DNA from: Spirochaetales bacterium
GTDB taxonomy: Bacteria; Spirochaetota; Spirochaetia; JABMQR01
Length of the DNA stretch: 64,000 nt
Direction of reading: 5' to 3'
Assembly: GCA_018399255.1 (NCBI GenBank)
Contig: JAGYPA010000009.1
Coordinates: 25,954-89,953, forward strand
Shown: positions 34,657 to 44,964 of the stretch, in pieces
How the letters are laid out: the number at the start of each line of letters is the position of its first letter
How positions within the stretch are numbered: position 1 is the stretch's first letter
Program-made: the position numbers and the translations under genes
Notes under the pieces: model-generated
What the model saw: the letters and a program-made list of their open reading frames with translations, nothing else
The model's database searches: none
What the model was told of the DNA's origin: nothing

Positions 34657-35121
34657 TCAATGTACGTGTCCGTGATCCAGTTCTTCAGTAGAGGCCTCCC
34701 TCACCCCCTCAACCGAAACAGAAAAATTCAGTGCCCTGCCTGCTAAAGGATGATTGCCATCTAATGTCACAGACTCACCCTCAACCGAAGTAACCGAAAA
34801 AACTAGCGTACCCCCCTCAGGATCACTTGCCTGAACCTGCATTCCCAGACGAATATCCGTACCATCCTGGAACTGACTCTTCTCCACCGAAATAACACGT
34901 TTATCATCATATTCACCATAACCATCCGCAGGTGCTACAGCAACCTCCAAAGAATCCCCCGCTTGCTTACCCTCTAAAGCCCTTTCAAGACCCGGAATAA
35001 TCATCCCATTACCAAAAATAAACTGAAGAGGATCCTTTCCCTCGGAAGAATCAAGAAGCAACCCATCATCATCCTTCAGCGAATAGTGCATACTGACTAC
35101 CAAATCTTTTGCAACCTTCAT
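34657..35121 (-). CDS. slyD: FKBP-type peptidyl-prolyl cis-trans isomerase (SlyD-like)
   Basis: 154 residues from the ATG at 35121 (MKVAKDLVVSMHYSLKDDDG), which has GAGGTG upstream; the open frame runs 48 codons further but that part is not FKBP-like. The FKBP halves are LQFIFGNGMIIPGLERALEGKQAGDSLEVAVAPADGYGEYDDKRV and, after the inserted IF-domain, VTLDGNHPLAGRALNFSVSV. The tail EELDHGHVH is a short His-containing metal-binding end. It assists protein folding in the cytosol and may bind nickel. The 473 bases upstream are A-rich on the plus strand with no supported gene. Confidence 0.93.
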   Translation of the reverse strand: MKVAKDLVVSMHYSLKDDDGLLLDSSEGKDPLQFIFGNGMIIPGLERALEGKQAGDSLEVAVAPADGYGEYDDKRVISVEKSQFQDGTDIRLGMQVQASDPEGGTLVFSVTSVEGESVTLDGNHPLAGRALNFSVSVEGVREASTEELDHGHVH

Positions 35122-35594
35122 ATAAAAACACCTCAAAAAAATAGATTTGATCAATGAATCACAATCCCTGGAAAAAAATGCACACCCGCAGCCTGCACCA
35201 GAATCCGAAAGCTGGATGCCACCAAAGGACAAAGCCCGCAGGACAAAAGCCGAAAGGAAAAACAAAGCCAGATACTACTACATAGAACCTGAAAAAGCAG
35301 AAACAAAGATCATATGCCCTATAACATAATAAAAAAATAGATAAAAGGAAACTCATCCAACAGAGAGTGATAAACACACAGTAAATACAACAGCAGCAGA
35401 GTTTTAAGCAACAGCGACAACGCGATTCACAAAACAGATACAACCATCAGCACCCGAAAAACTATAGTCAAAAAATGATATGCGTGCTAAACAGTAATAC
35501 AGCATGCAATCAAGACCATTCACCCCGTATAACACAAAAAATACTATACCCATATGGAAGCAGAAACAGCGAAACACAGGAGAAAAGAACCCCC

Positions 35595-37376
35595 ATGCTA
35601 AAGCTCCTTAAAAACCTCAGACCCTACACCCTCTCAGTAATACTGATAAGCATATTAGTATTTGCCAGAGCCATCGCAGAACTGTTCCTGCCCACCCTGA
35701 TGGCAGAAATAGTCGATATAGGCATAGTAACCGGCAATATCCCCTTCATCTGGAAAACAGGAGGAATAATGCTGCTCGTAACACTGGCAGGATCACTCAG
35801 CGCTGTGGCGTCAAGCTACATATCAGCCCGCACAGCCAGCGGATTCAGCCGTGACGTCAGACGCAAAGTCTTTCATCGAGTAGAATCCTTCTCCCTCAAT
35901 GCATTTGACGAAATCGGTACCGCATCAATGATAACCCGGACCACGAATGACATTACTCAAGTACAGAACACCGTTGTAATGATGCTGCGCATGATGCTGT
36001 ATGCCCCGATGATGGCAATCGGCGGCATCGTCATGGCCATATCAAAAGATCCCCCACTATCAATCCTGCTCGTCGTTGTAATACCCCTGATTGCAGGAGT
36101 CATAGCACTCATAGCATCAAAAGGACTTCCGCTGTTTACTCAGATTCAGAAAAAAATTGACAACCTCACCCTGGTGCTTCGTGAAAGCTTGACGGGAGTC
36201 CGCGTAATACGAGCCTTCAACAAGAAAAACCATGATGCACAGCGATTTGACAACGCCAACCGAAGCTTGACCGAAACTGCAGTAAAAGTAAACAAACTCA
36301 TGGCGGGCATGATGCCCCTGATGATGCTGATATTCAACTTCACCACCATAGCCGTAATCTGGTTCGGAAGCCTGCGCATAGAAAGCGGAGAAATGCTTAT
36401 AGGCGATCTGATGGCCTTCATTCAATATATCATGCACATAATGTTCTCTCTTGTCATGGTAACCATGATGTTCATAATGATCCCTCGGGCAGCCGTATCA
36501 GCAGTCCGTATCAATCAAATACTGGATAAAGAACCCGACATTACAGACCCTGATCCCGCTGAAATATCAGAACCGGAAACGGCCGGACATGAAGCCCAAG
36601 GAACAGCGCAAACCACTGGAAAACCAGAAGGACACGGCAAAATTGAATTCAAGAATGTATCATTTCGCTACCATGGAGCGGAGGAACCCGCAGTTTGTGA
36701 CATCAGCTTTACCGCAGAGCCAGGAAAACTTACCGCGATTATTGGAGGAACAGGATCCGGAAAATCAACCATTATCAACCTGATCCCCAGATTCTATGAT
36801 GTGTATTCAGGCTCCATTACTATAGACGGCAGAAATATTCGCAGCATGCTTCAAAAAGACCTTCGCAGAAAAATCGGCCTGACAGCTCAGAAGTCGGTCC
36901 TGTTTTCTGGAACAGCAGCCGATAATATCCGGTTTGGAGACCCCTCACTCCCAATTGAATCCGTAAAGCAGGCAGCAGCCTCAGCCCAGGCCGACGGATT
37001 TATCGAAGAAATGACCAATGCCTATGATGCTGAAATATCTCAAGGTGGTGCAAATGTATCAGGAGGCCAGAAACAGCGAATAGCCATAGCTCGAGCACTC
37101 GCCTGCAAACGGGAAATTTACCTGTTTGATGACAGCTTTTCAGCGCTGGACTTCAAAACAGAAGCTGCAATACGCAAAACCATCCGCAGAAACACAGAAC
37201 ATGCCGCAGTACTAATTGTTTCTCAACGAATAAGTTCCGTAATGCAGGCTGACAACATTATTGTCATGGATGATGGGAAAATAGTCGGGCAGGGCAGGCA
37301 CCGCGAGCTTTTAAAAACCTGTCCAGTATACCGGGAAATTGCAGCCTCGCAGCTGAGCGAGGAGGAACTTGCATGA
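35595..37376 (+). CDS. Heterodimeric ABC exporter, subunit with degenerate catalytic residue
   Basis: About 593 residues from ATG 35595 (AGGAG upstream): a six-helix membrane domain followed by an ATPase domain. Walker A GGTGSGKST, signature VSGGQKQR, and Walker B IYLFDDSFSALD. The residue after the Walker B Asp is Asp instead of the catalytic Glu, so this half has the inactive site typical of one subunit of heterodimeric exporters such as TM287/288. The upstream frame is open for 40 more codons without a likely start. Paired with the next gene through a four-base overlap. Confidence 0.92.
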   Translation: MLKLLKNLRPYTLSVILISILVFARAIAELFLPTLMAEIVDIGIVTGNIPFIWKTGGIMLLVTLAGSLSAVASSYISARTASGFSRDVRRKVFHRVESFSLNAFDEIGTASMITRTTNDITQVQNTVVMMLRMMLYAPMMAIGGIVMAISKDPPLSILLVVVIPLIAGVIALIASKGLPLFTQIQKKIDNLTLVLRESLTGVRVIRAFNKKNHDAQRFDNANRSLTETAVKVNKLMAGMMPLMMLIFNFTTIAVIWFGSLRIESGEMLIGDLMAFIQYIMHIMFSLVMVTMMFIMIPRAAVSAVRINQILDKEPDITDPDPAEISEPETAGHEAQGTAQTTGKPEGHGKIEFKNVSFRYHGAEEPAVCDISFTAEPGKLTAIIGGTGSGKSTIINLIPRFYDVYSGSITIDGRNIRSMLQKDLRRKIGLTAQKSVLFSGTAADNIRFGDPSLPIESVKQAAASAQADGFIEEMTNAYDAEISQGGANVSGGQKQRIAIARALACKREIYLFDDSFSALDFKTEAAIRKTIRRNTEHAAVLIVSQRISSVMQADNIIVMDDGKIVGQGRHRELLKTCPVYREIAASQLSEEELA

Positions 37377-39367
37377 AAACGAATAACTCGCAGAGCAACA
37401 GGAAATCCAAAAAACAACCGCAGAACAACCGAAAGCTTCAGAAACGAACAACCGAAAACCCGGCAGCAGAAAGCAGTAAGAGCTCCGCCAATATACCCAA
37501 ACCCCCCGTGAAATCACCCTCCATGCAATCCTCCTTCAGGCAGCAGCGACGAGGAGGCATGATGAATATGGGAGTTCCCCCGGAAAAACCAAAAGATTTT
37601 AAAGCCACCTTCAAAAAACTGATAGCCTACTTGCAGCCCTATCGTCTGAAACTCATATCAGTGCTGCTACTGGCATCATTAAGCACCCTCTTTACTATAT
37701 TCAGCCCGAAAGTCATGGGCCTGGCCATAACCAGCCTTTTCAAGGGGATCATGATGAAATTGCAGGGCGCTGCAGAAGTTTCCATGGACTACCCACTTAT
37801 AATCCGTATTCTAGTGCTATTGGGAGCCCTTTATCTGGCCAGTTCGTTTTTCACCTTCTTAATGCAGTATATAATGGCAGGTGTCGCTCAGGAAACCGTT
37901 TATAAACTCAGAAAGGATGTTAAGAGCAAGCTTTCCCGATTGCCTCTAAATTATTTTGATACCCACAGCCATGGGGATATCCTCAGCCGGGTTACCAATG
38001 ATATAGATCTTATCAGCACAACCCTCCAGCAAAGCCTAACCCAAGTTATCACATCCTTTGTATCACTTATTGGTATAGTAGTCATGATGCTGACAATAAG
38101 CCCGATATTGACACTGGTCACAGTCCTGACCCTTCCGCTCAGCATAGTGGCAATAAAAGCCATAACAAAACGGTCCCAGAAGTATTTTTCCGAACAGCAG
38201 CAGGTGATAGGGGATATGAACGGGCACATAGAAGAGATGTTTACCGGACACAGAGAGGTAAAAGCATTTACCAGGGAGGAAGAGTCTCTCAAGATATTCG
38301 ACATCAAGAACCAGGCTTTGTATGATGTCGGATGGAAAGCCCAGTTCATCTCGGGAATCATCATGCCGCTTATGCATGCCGTAAACAATTTGGGATATAT
38401 AATCATCAGTGTGTTTGGTGCGGTCTTTGTAACCAGAAAAATGATAGAAATAGGTGATATTCAGGCATTTATCCAGTACTCACGGCAGTTTTCCCAACCA
38501 ATCCAGCAAGTTGCCAGTATCGCAAACCTGATTCAGTCTACCATTGCCGCAGCTGAACGGGTTTTTGAAATACTTAACGATCCCGAAGAAATCCAGGATC
38601 CTGATAATCCGGCCGATCTTTCCAAACTGCAGGGAAGAGTGACCCTTAAACATGTCGATTTCAGCTATACCCCTGACCAACCCCTTATAACTGATTTGAA
38701 TATTGACGTTAAGCCAGGCGCTTCCATAGCCATTGTCGGACCCACCGGGGCAGGGAAAACCACCCTGGTTAATCTATTGATGCGATTTTATGAGATACAG
38801 CAGGGAACGATCTCCATTGACGGCATTGATATCCGGCAGATGCGGCGAGGTGATCTGCGAAACAGCTTCGGCATGGTGCTGCAGGATACCTGGCTTTTTA
38901 AGGGCACCATCATGGAAAATATAGCCTATGGTCGTGACGGCGCCTCAGCGGAAGATGTCGCAGCAATGGCCAAGGCAGCCCATGCGGACCATTTCATTCG
39001 AACGCTCCCTGATGGGTACAGCACGGTTCTCAATGAGGAAGCCTCAAATATATCCCAGGGGCAAAAGCAGCTGCTTACTATTGCACGGGCATTTCTGGCA
39101 AACCCGCCAATTCTAATTCTTGATGAGGCTACGAGCAGCGTAGACACACGAACTGAGCTGATAATCCAGAAGGCAATGGCCGCATTGATGAAGGGACGAA
39201 CAAATTTTATTATTGCCCACCGGCTTTCAACGATTAAGGATGCTGATAGTATCCTCGTTATGGATCGGGGAACCATTGTTGAGCAAGGTACGCATAATCA
39301 GCTGCTTGATGCAGAAGGCTTTTACGCCGATCTATACAACAGTCAGTTTGCCGGAAAGGAAATATAA
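37373..39367 (+). CDS. Heterodimeric ABC exporter, catalytic subunit
   Basis: 664 residues with an unusual N-terminal tail of about 75 residues rich in Asn, Gln, Lys and Pro, then the membrane domain (from LIAYLQPYRLKLISVLLL) and ATPase domain: Walker A GPTGAGKTT, Walker B ILILDEATSSVD with the catalytic Glu, and a noncanonical signature ISQGQKQ. Canonical Walker B here and canonical signature in the partner together give one active site; the reverse pair gives a degenerate one. Such exporters move lipids, peptides or drugs outward. ATG overlaps the upstream stop (GCATGA). No regulator is adjacent. Confidence 0.93.
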   Translation: MKTNNSQSNRKSKKQPQNNRKLQKRTTENPAAESSKSSANIPKPPVKSPSMQSSFRQQRRGGMMNMGVPPEKPKDFKATFKKLIAYLQPYRLKLISVLLLASLSTLFTIFSPKVMGLAITSLFKGIMMKLQGAAEVSMDYPLIIRILVLLGALYLASSFFTFLMQYIMAGVAQETVYKLRKDVKSKLSRLPLNYFDTHSHGDILSRVTNDIDLISTTLQQSLTQVITSFVSLIGIVVMMLTISPILTLVTVLTLPLSIVAIKAITKRSQKYFSEQQQVIGDMNGHIEEMFTGHREVKAFTREEESLKIFDIKNQALYDVGWKAQFISGIIMPLMHAVNNLGYIIISVFGAVFVTRKMIEIGDIQAFIQYSRQFSQPIQQVASIANLIQSTIAAAERVFEILNDPEEIQDPDNPADLSKLQGRVTLKHVDFSYTPDQPLITDLNIDVKPGASIAIVGPTGAGKTTLVNLLMRFYEIQQGTISIDGIDIRQMRRGDLRNSFGMVLQDTWLFKGTIMENIAYGRDGASAEDVAAMAKAAHADHFIRTLPDGYSTVLNEEASNISQGQKQLLTIARAFLANPPILILDEATSSVDTRTELIIQKAMAALMKGRTNFIIAHRLSTIKDADSILVMDRGTIVEQGTHNQLLDAEGFYADLYNSQFAGKEI

Positions 39368-39460
39368 CGGATACCCATGCTGATGTGTTTTTAAGTGACA
39401 AGGCAGGCAAACGACAAGGCAGTCACATAACAGCAATAGCAGGTTTATAGCCTGGAAGCA

Positions 39461-40037
39461 CTAAAGCCCCGAAGCCGGGGAGTTGTTATATCGCACTGCC
39501 ATATGTATTTGAGCACTTCCCGTACCGATGTTTTCTATGGTGTGCTCGACATCGCAATGGTAGGCAATGAAATCTCCTTTTTTCAATTCAGTGGTATTTG
39601 ATCCAGCGGTAACTTTAATATGTCCCTAATGATTAAGTTATAAACTCTTCCAGAATTAGGAAAGTGCGGTTCTGAGGAAGAGAAGCACCCAAATCAAAAA
39701 GAGCATAGGAGTTCAAGATCCTCAACCATGCTAGAGGTGATAGAACGTGAATTTATACTCCTTCTTCATCGGTATCACAAGGGTGTTATGAAGTTTTCAC
39801 ATCTGTTTATGTGAAATTTTCGCTTTGTCTATCGGTTCCCTCCAGCAGAGCTTGAATAATAATGCCCAGCCCTTGAGCAATTTTTCCAGACTGTTGCGAT
39901 TGTAGGGTTAACCTTATTTGATTCAATCTTGACCCAGCATCGCTTTTGTGCACCCGCTACGCTCAGAAAGTACTGAGGTTAGATTTTGCGAATTACGAAT
40001 CTTTTGATATTTTTCCCCTATCATCGGGGATGTTCCA
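39461..40037 (-). pseudogene. XRE-family regulator with C-terminal cupin, frameshifted
   Basis: ATG 40037 has GGAGG eight bases upstream. The helix-turn-helix can be read as IGEKYQKIRNSQNLT, SERSGCTKAMLGQ, then in other frames ESNKVNPTIATVWKIAQGLGIIIQALLEG and DRQSENFT. The cupin end is intact: VTAGSNTTELKKGDFIAYHCDVEHTIENIGTGSAQIHMAVRY. Total length 577 bases fits a 190-residue regulator of the MerR-like XRE-cupin class often seen next to transporter or amino-acid genes. Several single-base changes break it. No ORF of usable length remains. The rest of 39368-40387 shows only a weak GC hairpin (about 39465-39480) and A+T-rich sequence. Confidence 0.8.
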
Positions 40038-40387
40038 TGTTGTGTTCCTCCTGAAGCACATACTCTAGCTCAGAATGTTGTGATTGGATGTGCTGCTTAA
40101 TCCTATCATACCAGACCCTGCTGGAAAACTCCAGAAATATTTCTTCAAGTTTTAGTATAAAATTTGACAAATTACAATAAGTTTATTATAATGAAAATTA
40201 GTTTGATATAGTAGTACGTTATTGGTATGTTTTAAGAGTGTTGATGGACTGGCAACAACACTTGTTAAATATAGGAATAGAAGGATTTTTGCAAAGAAAT
40301 GAAGCATCTGGATTGAGACTTAGCAAATGTTTATATTGATAAGAATTAAATACAATCTATCGGAACAGTTTTAGAGGCATGTTATAC

Positions 40388-41374
40388 ATGAAGAGAATTC
40401 TCATCACAGGAGCCCTCTAGGGCCAGCTGGCCTCTGAATAGCTGAAGACCTGCGCAGCATCTAGGCCCGGAAAGCCCACACATTCTCACAGATATCTCAT
40501 AAACCTGTGGAAAGCATCGTCTATTGAACCGTCCATATACTATCAGCTGGACTGCAGAAATGGAAAAGAACTGACTCGAGATTATCAAGCCACCACATCG
40601 ACACCATCTACCATCTGGCTGCAATACTATCAGCATCACAGAGAATTTGCTCCCCAAAAGCATAATACTCAACATGATCATGGCTTGCTCACAGCACTGG
40701 TGGTATGCCAGCCCGTGAAACAAATTGTGCCCTGTTTACTTCTTCTCCTCACAGGAGCATCTCGACCGACAACCCCCGCGAATACAACGACCCCACAGGA
40801 CACCATCCAACGACCAACATCCATGTACGGCGTAACCAGCAGCCGGAGAGAACTCCTGTGCGACTACTACCACTCCGCAAATACGACGTCGACACCCCGT
40901 GGAGTCAGATATCCAGGAATAATATCAAACCTCACCCCCCCAGGCGGAGGAACAACCGATTATGCCGTCGAAATGTACTACGCAGCCGTAGAAACCGGCA
41001 CCTACGAATGCCCATTATCAGACAGCACCTACCTCGACATGATGTACATGCCCGATGCAGTCAAAGCAGCAAGAGAAATAATGGAAGCAGACCCAGGCCG
41101 ACTGCGCCACCGCAACGCCTTCAACGTTGGAGCAATGAGCTTCTGCCCGGAAGAAGAAGCAGCCCACATACGGAAATACATACCCGGATTTACAATCAGA
41201 TACCGAATAGATCCATTGCGCCAGGCCATAGCAGATTCCTGGCCGAACATACTCGAAGACTATGCAGCTCGCGTTGAATGGGGATGGAACCCCGAATACA
41301 CCCTGGAAACAATGACCATAGACATGCTCAGCACCTTAACAAAAAAAACTGCAAAGAACCAGAAAACGGTCTAG
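40388..41374 (+). pseudogene. tdh: L-threonine 3-dehydrogenase, SDR/epimerase type, frameshifted
   Basis: From MKRILITGA (Rossmann start, followed at once by a frame break and stop) to a stop at 41374, 987 bases, the length of the SDR-type enzyme. The last 120 or so codons are open and clear: RYPGIISNLTPPGGGTTDYAVEMYYAAVE, YLDMMYMPDAVKAAREIMEAD, NAFNVGAMSF, and EWGWNPEYTLETMTIDML. The active-site Tyr-x-x-x-Lys reads YGVTSSRREL, so the Lys is lost through compensating indels. It is 51 bases before kbl, the next enzyme of threonine breakdown, which supports the assignment. As sequenced, the enzyme cannot be made. Confidence 0.85.
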
Positions 41375-41425
41375 CATAAAAAAAGCAAAAGAAATGAACC
41401 ATAACCAAATAAATGGGAGGTCGGA

Positions 41426-42619
41426 ATGCTGGGAAAAATGCAAGAACACATAACAAAAACACTACAGGAAATCACTGAAAACGGACTAAACAAAAATGAA
41501 CGGATCCTTACAACACCTCAGGGGGCAAGAATCCGCACGCAGGCAAAAGGCAGACAGAACCTGCTCAACTTCTGCTCCAATAACTATCTGGGATTGGCGA
41601 ATAACGCCCAAGTCATCGAAGCAGCCGCTCAAGCCATGCAGCAATGGGGCTATGGACTCTCGTCAGTCCGATTCATCTGCGGAACCCAGGAACTCCATAA
41701 AAACCTGGAACAGAAACTATCAGACTACCTGGAAACCGAAGACACCCTCCTCTATGCAGCCTGCTTTGATGCCAACGGAGGCGTATTTGAACCCCTTCTC
41801 GGAGAAGAAGATACCGTAATATCTGATGAACTGAACCATGCCTCAATCATAGACGGCATCCGATTATGCAAAGCCTCACGCCTCCGATATCCGCATGGAA
41901 ACATGAAAGAACTGGAGACCCGCCTTTCCCAATCAGCAGCAGCCAGATTCAGGCTGATAGCCACCGACGGCGTATTCTCGATGGACGGGGACATAGCAAA
42001 ACTGGAGGAAATCTGCGACCTGGCCGAACGCTACGACGCAATAGTAATGGTTGACGATTCACATGCTACCGGCTACATAGGAGAAAGAGGCCGGGGAACC
42101 CCCGAACTGACAGGAACGACAGATCGTATCGACATCCTGAGCACTACATTCGGCAAAGCCCTTGGAGGCGCCAGCGGCGGATGCATCTCCGGAAAAAAAG
42201 AAATCATTGAACTGCTTCGACAGCGCTCGCGACCCTATCTCTTCTCGAACACCCTGGCCCCCGCCGTAGCAGGCGGAACCTTGAAAGTGTTGGAAATCCT
42301 GTCAGAGACAACGGAACTCCGCGACAGGCTGACTGTTTCTGCAGAATATTTCAGGAAGAAGATGGTTGACGCTGGATTTACCATTGTACCGGGAAGCACG
42401 GCAATAGTACCAGTAATGCTATATGATGAAAAAACCGCTGTAAAAATGGCTGAGCAGCTGCTGAATGAAGGAATATACGTGATACCATTTTCATATCCTG
42501 TAGTACCGAGGGGCAAAGCGCGCATCAGGACCCAAATATCGGCAGCCCATACCCGGGAGGATCTCGACGAAGCAGTAAAAGCCTTTGTGAAAGTCGGCAA
42601 AGCATCAGGACAGATATAA
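41426..42619 (+). CDS. kbl: Glycine C-acetyltransferase (2-amino-3-ketobutyrate CoA ligase)
   Basis: 397 residues, PLP-dependent alpha-oxoamine synthase. Motifs: RQNLLNFCSNNYLGLANN, SVRFICGTQELHKNLEQKL, DELNHASIIDGIRL, VMVDDSHATGYIGERGRGT (PLP Asp and His) and LSTTFGKALGGASGG with the Schiff-base Lys. It splits 2-amino-3-oxobutyrate with CoA to glycine and acetyl-CoA, the second step of threonine catabolism. GGGAGG precedes the ATG. The gene is intact whereas its tdh partner is broken. Confidence 0.95.
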   Translation: MLGKMQEHITKTLQEITENGLNKNERILTTPQGARIRTQAKGRQNLLNFCSNNYLGLANNAQVIEAAAQAMQQWGYGLSSVRFICGTQELHKNLEQKLSDYLETEDTLLYAACFDANGGVFEPLLGEEDTVISDELNHASIIDGIRLCKASRLRYPHGNMKELETRLSQSAAARFRLIATDGVFSMDGDIAKLEEICDLAERYDAIVMVDDSHATGYIGERGRGTPELTGTTDRIDILSTTFGKALGGASGGCISGKKEIIELLRQRSRPYLFSNTLAPAVAGGTLKVLEILSETTELRDRLTVSAEYFRKKMVDAGFTIVPGSTAIVPVMLYDEKTAVKMAEQLLNEGIYVIPFSYPVVPRGKARIRTQISAAHTREDLDEAVKAFVKVGKASGQI

Positions 42620-42667
42620 AGCCTTCAGAACGATACAGCTAAACTCATAAAAAACAATGAAGGCCGA

Positions 42668-44077
42668 CTAATGAAAAAGGGCAGCCTCAAGCTCATCAGC
42701 ATAGTCAGCAAGCTTTCTGAGAATCCGTTTGTCACCGGCCTTAATATCAGTCCGCATGATTTTTTCATCGATTTTTCTCCTGAAAAACTGCAGATTGACA
42801 AGAACATCTCCCGGGGGGAATAAAATTCGCCCAGCAGCAAAGCTTATCCAGCGTTTACGGTTCTCATCGTCCAGGACTTCAGGAAAATTACGGCATATGT
42901 ATCGCCAGAGCATCTCCGGTACCCTCGGATCCTGAAAGTTCAGATGCAGAGAAAGCAGCTCATTCGGTGCAGTCCGGTGAATAATCTGGAACCGCTCACG
43001 GTCTTCATCACTGAAAAACCCCCCGCTGTAAATTTGAAAGTCAGGATCCGAGCAGGATTCACCCGAATATTTCTCCAAAGCTGAGCGAAGCTTCATAGGA
43101 AGGTCGTGACGTTCCAGAATACGCTTGAGATTAGCAAGACAACGGTTGCGGTCTATATGGAGCCGGGCAGCCGCATCATCTGTCAATGTACCGGCCGGTG
43201 CGATAAAGGGGGCTTTGTTAAGCGCTATTCTGGACAAATGAACCTCGGAAGTCAGCAGGTCTCCTGGAGCCGCCTCAATCAGTTTATCTGGATCAAGACT
43301 GAGATCATAGCAGAGAATCGAGTTGCTGTTGCGTGGATCTACGGCAAGAGGAACTACCAAAGCAGTGCAGCCATAGGTAGTTGTATGAACGGCAGATGTA
43401 TGCAGGAATGGTTTGTGCTTGTAGAGTTCGATTTTATCTTTCAGCACATTTTTCCGGCGAAGGCTGAAGGCATAGGAAAACAGCTCAGGCTGATGGCTTT
43501 TAATCAAACGGGCAATATTGATAGTTGCGTGCACATCTGAAAGGGCATCATGAGCTCCTTCATGGCTGATACTATTGGCATGGGTGAGAACTTCAAGCCT
43601 GAAAGAGGGGCGGCCTTCTTCATTCTTCGGCCAGCTTATTCCTGAAGGTCGAAGATCGTGAGCAGCCCTGGCAACATCAATAATATCCCAGCGGCTGTTT
43701 CCGTTGGCATATTCCCGAACATAGGGGTCATAAAAGTTCCGGTATAAGGCATTCCTGATAAATTCATCATCAAATCGTATGTTGTTATATCCAGCAACAC
43801 AGGTTCCCGGACGCAGAAATTCTTTGAGGATTTGCTGTATGAATTGATACTCAGGAATACCCTTGGGGTTGGTTTCCTGAGGGGTAAGACCGGTAACAAG
43901 ACAAGCCTGCGGGTCTGGAAGATAATCCTCGGTGATTTTATTATAAAGGATTATCGGTTCATCGATGATTTCCAGATCTGTTGATGTTCTGATGCCGGCA
44001 AATTGGGCAATTCTGTCATGCTGGGGATTGGTTCCATATGTTTCCAGATCGTACCAGAAAATAGTCTCTTTTTGCAT
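42668..44077 (-). CDS. sbcB: Exodeoxyribonuclease I
   Basis: About 469 residues. The DEDD exonuclease motifs are present: ETIFWYDLETYGTNPQHDRIAQFAGIRT, CVAGYNNIRFDDEFIRNALYRNFYDPY, and SHEGAHDALSDVHATINIARLI. The C-terminal SH3-like and helical parts (FLHTSAVHTTTYGCTALVVPLA; GGFFSDEDRERFQIIH) match ExoI of E. coli. It degrades single-stranded DNA 3' to 5' and serves in mismatch repair and recombination. The start is set at 44077 (MQKETIFW), because the upstream GTG has no ribosome site. Followed convergently to kbl. Confidence 0.95.
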   Translation of the reverse strand: MQKETIFWYDLETYGTNPQHDRIAQFAGIRTSTDLEIIDEPIILYNKITEDYLPDPQACLVTGLTPQETNPKGIPEYQFIQQILKEFLRPGTCVAGYNNIRFDDEFIRNALYRNFYDPYVREYANGNSRWDIIDVARAAHDLRPSGISWPKNEEGRPSFRLEVLTHANSISHEGAHDALSDVHATINIARLIKSHQPELFSYAFSLRRKNVLKDKIELYKHKPFLHTSAVHTTTYGCTALVVPLAVDPRNSNSILCYDLSLDPDKLIEAAPGDLLTSEVHLSRIALNKAPFIAPAGTLTDDAAARLHIDRNRCLANLKRILERHDLPMKLRSALEKYSGESCSDPDFQIYSGGFFSDEDRERFQIIHRTAPNELLSLHLNFQDPRVPEMLWRYICRNFPEVLDDENRKRWISFAAGRILFPPGDVLVNLQFFRRKIDEKIMRTDIKAGDKRILRKLADYADELEAALFH

Positions 44078-44126
44078 ACCCCAGCATATCACAGAATTTG
44101 AAGCTTGTCCTCATGCCTCGAATTGT

Positions 44127-44639
44127 TTACCCCTGTACTTCAGCAAGGGCTTTGAGAGCGGCATCGTAATCAGGGTGTCCGTTATCTTCAACGATCTGGA
44201 TATATCGGATAATGTTTTCGGCATCGATGATAAATATTGAACGGTTGAGCAGCCGGAGTTCCTGAATAAGCACGCCGTATTGAATACCGAAATCTGCATC
44301 CAGATGATCAGAGAGGGTAGTTACACGATCGACATCGGCAGCTCCGCACCAGCGTGACTGAGCAAAAGGCAGGTCCATGCTGATGGTGAGAATGATGGTT
44401 TTCTCATCAAGCTTTTTTGCTTCTTCGTTAAAGCGTCGAGTCTGCTGATCACATATCCCGGTATCAAGTGACGGTACCACACTTATAAGCTTTATTTTCC
44501 CTTTGTAGTCAGCCAGAGTCTGTTTCTGCATTGAAGTATTCAATGCCGTGAATTCAGGGGCTGGATCCCCCACTTTCAGCTCCGGTCCAATCAAAGTCAC
44601 CGTATTTCCACCAATTTTTGCAGTTCTATTCGGTTTCAT
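44127..44639 (-). CDS. tpx: Thiol peroxidase
   Basis: 170 residues of the atypical 2-Cys peroxiredoxin group. The peroxidatic Cys is in SLDTGICDQQTRRF, the resolving Cys in AQSRWCGAADVDRV, and the N-terminus TVTLIGPELKVGDPAPEFTAL is typical. It reduces hydrogen peroxide and alkyl hydroperoxides with thioredoxin, as expected for an anaerobe facing oxygen. Same strand as sbcB but 32 bases upstream of... the sbcB start lies 50 bases downstream of its stop, so co-transcription is possible. Confidence 0.96.
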   Translation of the reverse strand: MKPNRTAKIGGNTVTLIGPELKVGDPAPEFTALNTSMQKQTLADYKGKIKLISVVPSLDTGICDQQTRRFNEEAKKLDEKTIILTISMDLPFAQSRWCGAADVDRVTTLSDHLDADFGIQYGVLIQELRLLNRSIFIIDAENIIRYIQIVEDNGHPDYDAALKALAEVQG

Positions 44640-44964
44640 AATGTATGCTCCTCATAATCATCAAATTATTACCAGCCTACTCATTTATTCAGCAAGGGAA
44701 GGAGTATAAGAAATAACAAGACTGATTATTCAATACTCCTGAACAAATGGGCATTCCCAGCTACAAAGAATATAATGGCGTTTAGCCTGAAAAGCAAATG
44801 GAATGTGTAAAAGACGGTGGATGGAGGGTTATGGAAATCCCCCCCTGAGGACACCTGATGAAGTAAAAATGAGGAAAAAATCGACTTAATTAATGAAGAA
44901 CGAGTAAGTATATACAAATAAACAAAATACTAGCAAACATCAACGCTCTTGTAAACATTTATAA

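Noticed and set aside
35147..35329. Small plus-strand frame of 60 codons upstream of the ABC exporter
   Set aside because: No ribosome site, charged low-complexity content and no recognised family; kept as non-coding.
39461..39483. GC hairpin as terminator of the ABC exporter operon
   Set aside because: The stem is only five pairs and no T-run follows on either strand; it is within the end of the XRE-cupin relic.
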